From NCBI GenBank assembly GCA_002413385.1, contig DHWW01000170.1:4453-16373 (forward strand): a DNA stretch of 11,921 bases. The letters run 5' to 3'. The DNA is from Granulicella sp. UBA5172. GTDB taxonomy: Bacteria > Acidobacteriota > Terriglobia > Terriglobales > Acidobacteriaceae. Under the pieces are notes generated by a model. It ran no database searches. It saw only the letters and a program-made list of their open reading frames with translations, and was not told the origin of the DNA. The position numbers and the translations under genes are program-made. The first letter of the stretch is position 1, and every line of letters starts with the position of its first letter. Shown one piece after another: positions 1 through 6,746 of the stretch.

Positions 1-73
1 ACCGTAACGCAACGTGAGCGCGAACGGTGGCCTGATTTCTCCAGAGGAGAAAAATGGAGAAGGGGAGACCCAC

Positions 74-187
74 ATGAAACGAAAAAGCGGATCTCAGACA
101 GTCAAAGCCATTTTGACCGATGTGCAGTTCTGGGTGCCGGCCGGGATACTGATCGCTGGTATTCTCCTCCTGGTGTTTCTGCACTAA
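74..187 (+). CDS. small single-pass membrane protein, 37 aa
   Basis: An ATG-to-TAA frame of 37 codons. The N-terminal half is polar and basic (MKRKSGSQTVK...), and residues 20-36 form one strongly hydrophobic segment (VPAGILIAGILLLVFL), so the product should be an inner-membrane protein with one helix and a short cytoplasmic tail. A purine-rich AAGGGGAG lies about 7 bases before the ATG, a good ribosome binding site. The stop is 33 bases before the sugar transporter start on the same strand, so the two are probably cotranscribed. I do not recognise a named family. It could be a small accessory or stability partner of the transporter, but that rests only on position. A competing frame is open from base 1 to about base 231, so the tail of an upstream gene cannot be fully excluded; its composition looks like a shadow. 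Confidence 0.6.
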   Translation: MKRKSGSQTVKAILTDVQFWVPAGILIAGILLLVFLH

Positions 188-220
188 CGCAATATCGAAC
201 CCACGGGAGAGAGCTTGGGC

Positions 221-1522
221 ATGGTGAGTAACACGGCGGATGTCCAGCCTCGGTCCGCCGGAACGAGCATCTCGCTGCACGGCATGGGTGTGATCTGCGG
301 CCTTGCAGCGGGCGTTTGGCTCGGCGGGGCAGAGGCTCCCACCAAGCTGGTGAACGCAGGTTTTTCGCCCTTTGCGATCTCCCTCTGCATGGTGGCTGGC
401 GTGTTCACGGCGCGCTGGACCTTTCCTACACTGCTCAAGGGCACCAGCTACGTCTTTGCGGATCTTGCAGCAAGGAAGCACCTCATCATCTGGGCCATCC
501 TCGCTGGAGCTCTCTGGGCCGTGGCGAACACGCTCACCGTCTTCGCCATCCGGGATGTCGGCCTCGCAACCGCCTTCCCGCTCTGGAATACCAACTGCCT
601 CGTCGGGCTGGGATGGGGGATGGTGCTCTTTCGCGAACTCGAGGGTGCGAGCGCGAAGAACCTCTTCAAGGTGATCCTCGGCGCGGTCGTTATTGTGGTG
701 GCGGCGATCATGCTCGGCTTCAGCACCATCGACACAGGTGCTTCCATCTCGCCCCATGCGGTGCATGGCCTGCTGGCTGCCGGAGGAGCCAGTCTGATGT
801 GGGGCACGATGTATGTTCCCTATCGCAAAGCGTATTTGAGCGGAATGAACCCGCTCTCGTTCGTTACCGTATTCACCGTGGGCGAGCTCGGCACGATGCT
901 GCTGCTCACCTTCACGCTCGACGGAGGTTTCCACTCCTCCGCATTTCAGCTAGCCCACAACAAGCAGTTGCTCTTCTGGCTTTTTCTCGGAGGCTTCGTG
1001 TGGGTGGTCGGCGACCTCTTCCAGCAATTCGCCACCAAGTACCTCGGCATCGGTCGCGGCATTCCGCTTTCAAATACGAACCAGCTTTGGGGACTCGCCT
1101 GGGGTGCGCTGGTCTTTGGCGAACTCGCGAGCGCGAGCCACGCTCACCTCATCCTGGTGCTGGCTGGATCCGTGCTGATGGTTATCGGAGCTCTCTCCAT
1201 CAGCACCGCCGTTGCCTCTTCGCGCGAAAATCTCTCCCGCAATATGGCGCTGGAGCGGGAGTGCGAACGCTACGGCATGGACTACCAGGAAGTGTTGCTG
1301 GCCCAGAGCGGAGACGAACTCGGCAGCCGCAACGAGCGAAGGCGCTGGTGGGATGTTCTCATCGTGGCGCTGGCTACCTTTATCTTTGTCTGGCTCGGCG
1401 TGAACGCCAGGGTGCCTGCGCTGGCGATGAACCTGCACTGGATCGTAGTGTTGAGTGGCCTGCTGCTGGCCTCTCTGCTGGGCGGTGGATGGGCGTTGTG
1501 GCGGGGGACCCGATTCAGTTGA
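221..1522 (+). CDS. GRP/RhaT-type sugar transporter (DMT superfamily)
   Basis: A polytopic inner-membrane transporter of 433 residues, probably a proton-coupled sugar importer of the glucose/ribose porter or RhaT branch of the drug/metabolite transporter superfamily. The internal duplication typical of this superfamily is visible. Residues 99-141 (WAVANTLTVFAI... PLWNTNCLVGLGWG... FRELEG) repeat as residues 261-303 (WVVGDLFQQFAT... PLSNTNQLWGLAWG... FGELAS). About ten hydrophobic segments form this core. After it comes a charged cytoplasmic stretch (about 331-376, ending SRNERRRWWD), then two more helices, which lengthens the protein beyond the usual 300-350 residues. The ATG at 221 is preferred over a TTG six bases upstream because GGGAGAG sits at a better distance from it. 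The exact sugar cannot be read from the sequence. The LacI-type fragment downstream fits a carbohydrate locus. Confidence 0.85.
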   Translation: MVSNTADVQPRSAGTSISLHGMGVICGLAAGVWLGGAEAPTKLVNAGFSPFAISLCMVAGVFTARWTFPTLLKGTSYVFADLAARKHLIIWAILAGALWAVANTLTVFAIRDVGLATAFPLWNTNCLVGLGWGMVLFRELEGASAKNLFKVILGAVVIVVAAIMLGFSTIDTGASISPHAVHGLLAAGGASLMWGTMYVPYRKAYLSGMNPLSFVTVFTVGELGTMLLLTFTLDGGFHSSAFQLAHNKQLLFWLFLGGFVWVVGDLFQQFATKYLGIGRGIPLSNTNQLWGLAWGALVFGELASASHAHLILVLAGSVLMVIGALSISTAVASSRENLSRNMALERECERYGMDYQEVLLAQSGDELGSRNERRRWWDVLIVALATFIFVWLGVNARVPALAMNLHWIVVLSGLLLASLLGGGWALWRGTRFS

Positions 1523-1585
1523 GATTCGCCGCTACACTGGATACGCATTGGGAACGGATGCGCAGCAGCCCTCTCTGGAGAATGC

Positions 1586-1867
1586 ATGGCCGTTAGGTTG
1601 AAAGATATTGCACAGGATCTGGGCGTCTCCACTGTCACTGTTTCAAAGGTCCTTCGCGGTAGCTCCGACATCGGCGCCGTCACGCGTGCCCGCGTACTGC
1701 AGCGCATGAAGGAGCTGAAATACCAGCCCAACATGCTGGCACAAGCGTTGGCTAGCGGGCAGTCGTTTGCTGTGGGGCTGGTGGTGCCAGACCTCGTCCA
1801 TCCCTTCTTCGCCGAGCTGGCAAAGTCGCTGGGTGGAACCCTGCGGCAGAGCGGAGATCGCCGGTAG
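1586..1867 (+). pseudogene. LacI-family regulator, truncated after the DNA-binding headpiece
   Basis: LacI-family repressors are normally about 330-350 residues: an N-terminal helix-turn-helix and hinge, then a sugar-binding dimerisation domain. This frame gives only 93. Residues 4-23 (RLKDIAQDLGVSTVTVSKVL) are a textbook LacI helix-turn-helix, residues 48-59 match the hinge helix (PNMLAQALASG), and residues 62-77 (AVGLVVPDLVHPFFAE) begin the first strand and helix of the sugar-binding domain. The frame then ends at TAG. In the -1 frame, codons 1864-1887 read VVFACSGT, which resembles the next strand of the family, and then also stop. This suggests a frameshift plus loss of the remainder. GGAG five bases before the ATG supports the start. 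It follows the transporter by 63 bases and was probably its sugar-responsive regulator. A headpiece-only peptide could still be made, but it would lack the dimer domain. Confidence 0.8.
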
Positions 1868-1910
1868 TGTTTGCGTGCAGCGGAACGTAGGCGCGAGGCG
1901 ATGCACCCAG

Positions 1911-1943
1911 AGAATAAAATCGCCGCCCCGAATGCGGGCGGCG
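1911..1943 (-). terminator. intrinsic terminator of the electron-transfer operon
   Basis: On the - strand, arms of 8 perfect GC base pairs (1943-1936 with 1928-1921, CGCCGCCC/GGGCGGCG) enclose a 7-base loop and are followed at once by ATTTTATTCT. It begins 33 bases after the stop of the last cytochrome gene. In the + direction the hairpin is not followed by a T tract, so it mainly serves the leftward operon. Confidence 0.8.
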
Positions 1944-1976
1944 AGAGGCCTTATCGATATGTATCAGCTCGGCGAA

Positions 1977-2705
1977 CTACTTCCCGTAGACCGTTCCTGC
2001 CGGGCTATACGGTGGATCGGAGACAACGCGGATGTAGGCAATGATCGCCTGCATATCGGCAGGACTGAGCGTCTTGCCATACGGCGGCATCAGTGCTGAG
2101 CGGCTCAGCGCCGGCCCGCCATGCTGGATCACAGACAGCAGATCCGCATCGCTCATCTTGTTCAAGGTGCCACCGTCGGAGAACGCGTGCGGCTTCACGG
2201 CCAGGTTGTCGTAGTTCGAGACGCGCTGAGCAGACGACTCTGGATCGTGGCAGCGGTTGCAGAATTGATCCGCAAGAATCGACCCCAACTGTTGCTGATA
2301 GCCGAGCGCGATCTCCGCAACCTGAACCGTTGCTGGATGCGCCTTGCCCGGCGTCGTGGCGCTCACTAGATCGCGACCGGCGATCGTGCCAAGCCGGACA
2401 TTCGTCGTAGCCTGACCGCTCGAATCGGTGAGCACCGCAGCCGGATCAAAGCGAACTCCTGCTGGCCCCTGGAACTCCACCAGGGCGCCGGTAACTGCGG
2501 TTCCCTGGTCGTCATTCACCTGAACCACCAGTGGGCTCGGGAGCACGGTTCCGGTCGCACCCATCTGTTTATCACCACTCGACAGAACGATGGCCGTTCC
2601 AGCAGCGGTGGGCTTCAACGCAGAGGAAGACGCGGACCAGTGCCTGCATCCAATTCCTGCAACCATCAGCAACAGCACTGCGTATGCAACGGGTCGCCTT
2701 GTCAT
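1977..2705 (-). CDS. exported Ig-like domain / monohaem cytochrome c fusion
   Basis: A 242-residue exported protein with two parts. Residues 1-20 form a signal sequence (MTRRPVAYAVLLLMVAGIGC). Cys20 could be a lipid anchor, but the residue at -3 is Gly rather than Leu/Val, so the lipobox is weak. Residues about 40-130 look like a bacterial Ig-like (invasin/Big-1 type) beta-sandwich, with VQVNDDQGTAVTGALVEF and a later LTDSSGQATTNVRLG. Residues about 135-225 are a class I cytochrome c domain: CNRCH at 149-153 binds one haem, and LMPPYG (Met206) gives the likely distal ligand. Its ATG overlaps the stop of the octahaem gene (ATGA, 2705-2702), so translation is coupled. It is the last gene before the terminator. 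A role as extracytoplasmic electron carrier docked to the octahaem subunit is inferred from context. Confidence 0.85.
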   Translation of the reverse strand: MTRRPVAYAVLLLMVAGIGCRHWSASSSALKPTAAGTAIVLSSGDKQMGATGTVLPSPLVVQVNDDQGTAVTGALVEFQGPAGVRFDPAAVLTDSSGQATTNVRLGTIAGRDLVSATTPGKAHPATVQVAEIALGYQQQLGSILADQFCNRCHDPESSAQRVSNYDNLAVKPHAFSDGGTLNKMSDADLLSVIQHGGPALSRSALMPPYGKTLSPADMQAIIAYIRVVSDPPYSPAGTVYGK

Positions 2706-4759
2706 TGCTTTCCCTCCTGCTTGCCGGAGCCCTTCAGCGTCATCAGATACGCTGTCATCGCCCGAGCATCATCATCACTGATGTTCTGGTTCGGTTCCAT
2801 GGTGCCTGGTCGCAGCTCCTGCGGGTTCTTCAACCATGCGTAGATCCACGCTGGCGTCAGCCGCGACCCCACCTGAGTCAACGTTGGGCCGATGTAGCCT
2901 TTGTCGACCTTTGTATCGATGATGTGGCAGGACTGGCATGCATACCTGGAGTAGTACAGTTGACGGCCATGCTCCACCATCGCGGGAGGATTGACCGCAG
3001 GCGGCGCTTTGTCCAGGTCGATCGTCGGCGATTGATACACCACCATCATGTAGTCGGTGAGCGTCTTGCGGTCCGCATCGGATAAATTGAAGCGTGGCAT
3101 CCGCCGGGTGAGTGCCGGTCGCAGCGTGTTCGGGTTCTTGAGGAAGTTGTCCAGCCACTGACTCTGCACCGAGCTACCCTCAAGCGAGAGGTCCGGCGCC
3201 ATGTCGCTGCCATGTCCGTTAATGCGATGGCAGCTGAGACAGTTCAGATCGGCCATCAGCTTACCGGCCTGCCCGGCTGGCTCATACGTCGTCGGCTCAA
3301 CGCTGTGGACGCGAAGCTTGTCCGGCATCGTCTGGCTGCGCTCATCAAGCGCAAGAAGCGCGGTCGTCAGTGCATCGCGCTGTTCGTCCGTCAGGGTGAA
3401 CTGCGGCATCTTCAAGCCCGGACCAAACGCCTGCGGCTGCTTGATCTTGCCCGCAATATAACTGGGCAGCGTGTGCTCCATGCCCGGAAGGAAGATGAGT
3501 TGTGCGAGAGGCTTGCTGCCAACCCGGCTCAACTCCGGTGCGAAGTTGTCCGGCTTATTGACACCGTTGATCGTGTGGCACGCTGCGCAGCCAAGCGTAG
3601 CCACCAGCTTTTTCCCGCGCGCAACCGCTGCCGGTGTTGCAGCGGTAAGATGAACATTGGTGCCGTAGTCGGAGTCCGTCTTGTTCATCAGGAAGCTCGT
3701 CAGCGTCGCCACCTGCTGCGGTGTGAGGCGATAGTGCGGCATCAACGTTGCAGAGTTGTAGGTATGCGGATTCTCAATCCATGCCTGCAGCCACGCTGGC
3801 TTCGCCTTGTTGCCAATGCGCGTCAACTCCGGCCCTACATTGCCGCCAACCAGGTTACCGGCATCGTTTTGTACGGCGTGGCATGTAGCGCAGAACGACT
3901 CGCCATAGAGGCTCGGTCCAGCCGATGGATCCGCATTCTTCGCGAGAGGGATCACGGTCGCATCCACATCGCCCGCCTGCGGCGTGCTGCTGCTCATCAA
4001 ATACGCGGAGATGTCGCTTGCGTCCGCGTCGCTCAGCTTGTAATTCGGCATCGTCGCAGATACGGCGTATGCCTGCGGATTTTTAATCCACGTATAAATC
4101 CATTCGCGCGTCGTCTTGTCGGCGATATGCTCCAGTGAAGGTGGAACATCGGTGGACTTCATGGTGATGCCATCGGGCGTTTTGATCAAGTGGCAACTGA
4201 CGCAACCGTACTGCGCCAGCATCTTGCGGCCGTTGTTGAGTTGCGGCGTTCCGGTGAGTTCGTTCTGATGGCACTGGCCGCAGCCAGATTCAATGTAGCG
4301 AGCGGGAAGAACCGGATCGTCGCCAGCGCGCTCACTGTAGTGAGCCTCCTGCACCGTCGTCGCCGGGCCCTGTCCGCGATGGCAGATCACACATCCGTAG
4401 CGGTCGATGGGATGCGGAATGACGGGATGCTTTCGGAGCGGCTGCATCGTTACATCGGCAAGACTGGCTTCCTTCAGCCCCTCATGACAGGTCGCGCAAC
4501 GATCGACCACGCCCAACTCCGGCAACCATATCTGCTGGATGCCCGGCTGGAATTTGCGCCGCAAACTAATCGCATCGCCGCGATCGTGGATCAGCGAAAG
4601 ATAGCCATTCTGATAGTGGTGCCACTCGCTGAAGTGATCCTTTGTCGGAGCGATGGCCAGACAAATCAGCAACAGGCCGCTGACGATGCCGAAGGCTCGC
4701 ATCGTGTCCCCGAAGAGAGCGCGCCAGATGGAAGAGAGGAATTGCTTAACGGTCTTCAC
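2702..4759 (-). CDS. membrane-anchored octahaem cytochrome c (trihaem head plus five class I modules)
   Basis: A 685-residue protein with eight CxxCH motifs, at residues 88, 123, 160, 186, 290, 391, 507 and 608. One hydrophobic segment (about 23-38, FGIVSGLLLICLAIAP) should anchor it in the inner membrane with the haem part in the periplasm. The first three haems form an N-terminal block rich in His (HPVIPHPIDRYGCVICH). The other five each open a class I cytochrome c module with a distal Met: MPNY (237), MPHY (340), MPQF (451), MPRF (564) and the variant TMEPN (653). The GTG start immediately follows the TAA of subunit IV. GGAGG six bases upstream, inside the end of the subunit IV gene, supports GTG over any later ATG. 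In the complex it probably takes the place of cytochrome c1 or f, passing electrons between the Rieske protein and soluble carriers. That role is inferred from operon position; the haem count is seen directly. Confidence 0.9.
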   Translation of the reverse strand: MKTVKQFLSSIWRALFGDTMRAFGIVSGLLLICLAIAPTKDHFSEWHHYQNGYLSLIHDRGDAISLRRKFQPGIQQIWLPELGVVDRCATCHEGLKEASLADVTMQPLRKHPVIPHPIDRYGCVICHRGQGPATTVQEAHYSERAGDDPVLPARYIESGCGQCHQNELTGTPQLNNGRKMLAQYGCVSCHLIKTPDGITMKSTDVPPSLEHIADKTTREWIYTWIKNPQAYAVSATMPNYKLSDADASDISAYLMSSSTPQAGDVDATVIPLAKNADPSAGPSLYGESFCATCHAVQNDAGNLVGGNVGPELTRIGNKAKPAWLQAWIENPHTYNSATLMPHYRLTPQQVATLTSFLMNKTDSDYGTNVHLTAATPAAVARGKKLVATLGCAACHTINGVNKPDNFAPELSRVGSKPLAQLIFLPGMEHTLPSYIAGKIKQPQAFGPGLKMPQFTLTDEQRDALTTALLALDERSQTMPDKLRVHSVEPTTYEPAGQAGKLMADLNCLSCHRINGHGSDMAPDLSLEGSSVQSQWLDNFLKNPNTLRPALTRRMPRFNLSDADRKTLTDYMMVVYQSPTIDLDKAPPAVNPPAMVEHGRQLYYSRYACQSCHIIDTKVDKGYIGPTLTQVGSRLTPAWIYAWLKNPQELRPGTMEPNQNISDDDARAMTAYLMTLKGSGKQEGKQ

Positions 4760-5460
4760 TTAGCTCCTCCAGGGGAGTACCCACGACCATCCAGGGCCGC
4801 GGAAAAAGGTGCCAACTGCCGTCAGCACAATGAGTTCAAAAAGAAACCAGGTCATCACCCACCAGGCCATTGGCTTTCTTGCCAGATAGCGACACGATGC
4901 GCTATGCGATTGAGGGGAACTGTTTGCAGCGATGATCATCAGGATCGCAATGATCAAGCTGGGAACGACGGCCACGTACACATGAAACGCGACCAGGAAC
5001 GCAATCAACCCGATGGCGAGGATATAGAAGATCTGCAATCGCCTGCGACGGTGTTGCAGAAATAGTCCAGCAGCCTCGATGTTGATGTGGAAGTAAGGAA
5101 TGATCACCAGCGACACGATGAGCAGTGTAGGGACAAGCACGCCGGCTACGACGGGAGGAAAGTAATGCAACAACTCCTGCAACCCCAGGAAATACCACGG
5201 CGCCTTCGCAGGGTTGGGTGTGTGGGTTGGGTCCGCAATGCCTTCCAGCGGAGCATTGAACAGCAACGCTACCGCCACCAGCACGATCGCCAGAATCTCA
5301 ATCGCGAGCACCACGCGGAAGAGCACTTCTGGATACGTCTGGACCTGCTCCTCATAGTTGGACTTCACCTGCGCCGAAGTCCGGCGCGTCACAAACACAA
5401 CACGCGTGGGTGAGCGCCGCTGGTCAGAGTCCACGCCAGCTACAAAATCCTTCGGGTCAC

Positions 5461-5464
<4 letters not shown>
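4760..5464 (-). CDS. petD: cytochrome b C-terminal half / subunit IV of a Rieske/cytochrome b complex
   Basis: A 234-residue membrane protein matching the C-terminal half of cytochrome b, as in split b6-type complexes. The Qo-site segment is easy to find: [16 protein letters not shown] at residues 84-99, where APWY (88-91) replaces the usual PEWY, so the catalytic Glu is absent. Hydrophobic segments run at about 45-72, 103-124, 143-180 (probably two helices) and 199-221. The end [11 protein letters not shown] (220-232) is typical of subunit IV-like proteins of menaquinol-oxidising complexes. The N-terminal 40 residues are polar and cytoplasmic. Its ATG overlaps the stop of the cytochrome b gene (ATGA, 5464-5461). 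It should form the quinol-oxidising site together with the cytochrome b and Rieske subunits. No cytochrome c domain is fused to it, unlike Bacillus QcrC. Confidence 0.9.
4764..4770 (-). promoter_or_regulatory. ribosome binding site deciding the GTG start of the octahaem gene
   Basis: On the - strand GGAGGAG is followed by CTAAGTG: the strong Shine-Dalgarno GGAGG ends six bases before the GTG at 4759. It lies within the last codons of the preceding subunit IV gene, whose TAA directly abuts the GTG. Confidence 0.75.
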
Positions 5465-6251
<787 letters not shown>

Positions 6252-6255
<4 letters not shown>

Positions 6256-6743
6256 ATCCTCAAAAACTGCAATGGGTGGATGTCGGTGGAGCGATCGACC
6301 ATGAGGTCGCCTTCCTCGCTGACCCAGGTCCGCAGCCATGGCAACGGCTTCGGCGCTGGGCCTTCGATCTTCACCCCGGTGCGAGCGAATTCGCTGCCGT
6401 GGCAAGGGCACTTGATGATGCCCAGCTCCTGGCTCCACGCCGTCAGGCAACCAAGATGGGTGCACACCGCGCTCATCGCAAAATATCCCTCGGCGGAATG
6501 CACCAGGTAGATGGCTGCATCCGGATTCATCGTCACCGTGTCCATCGCAAAGTCTTCTGGCTTGCCAAGATTCACGATGGGCGATGGCTCATACAAGACA
6601 TTCGGCGACAGGAACTGATACGCGAAGCCGGCCGTACCCACGGCGGCGATGCCGAGCGATCCCAGGCCTATCTTTGCAAAGAAGGCGCGGCGGTTTAGCT
6701 CGCCCTTGGCTATGAGTGTTGCGTGTTGTTTTTCGTCGGCCAT
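6252..6743 (-). CDS. qcrA: Rieske [2Fe-2S] protein of the cytochrome b complex
   Basis: A 163-residue Rieske protein that takes electrons from quinol at the Qo site and passes them to a c-type cytochrome. Both cluster-binding loops are intact: CTHLGC at 94-99 and CPCHGSEF at 112-119. The N-terminus has a twin-arginine signature ([10 protein letters not shown], 17-26) followed by a hydrophobic segment to about residue 45, so export by the Tat pathway with an uncleaved membrane anchor is likely. The length is normal for a short bacterial Rieske subunit. GAGGT lies about 6 bases before the ATG. The start is 3 bases after the stop of the flavoprotein gene, and the end overlaps the cytochrome b gene by 4 bases, so the three are clearly coexpressed. 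Confidence 0.95.
6258..6262 (-). promoter_or_regulatory. ribosome binding site of the cytochrome b gene
   Basis: TGAGG on the - strand ends 2 bases before the overlapping ATG at 6255 and 8 bases before the ATG at 6249. The spacing favours the second ATG, while the ATGA overlap favours coupled re-initiation at the first. The choice changes only two residues. Confidence 0.4.
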
Positions 6744-6746
6744 CGT

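Noticed and set aside
1..73. End of an upstream gene
   Set aside because: One frame is open from base 1, but it runs through the small gene and shows no recognisable C-terminus, so nothing can be called.
316..1596. 426-codon frame overlapping the sugar transporter on the same strand
   Set aside because: Highly basic low-quality sequence (many Arg, Gly and His) in an alternative frame; the transporter frame has helices and an internal repeat.
3212..4138. Long open frame on the + strand opposite the octahaem gene
   Set aside because: Rich in Arg, Ala and His with no domain pattern. It mirrors a GC-rich coding strand with eight haem motifs, so it is an antisense shadow.
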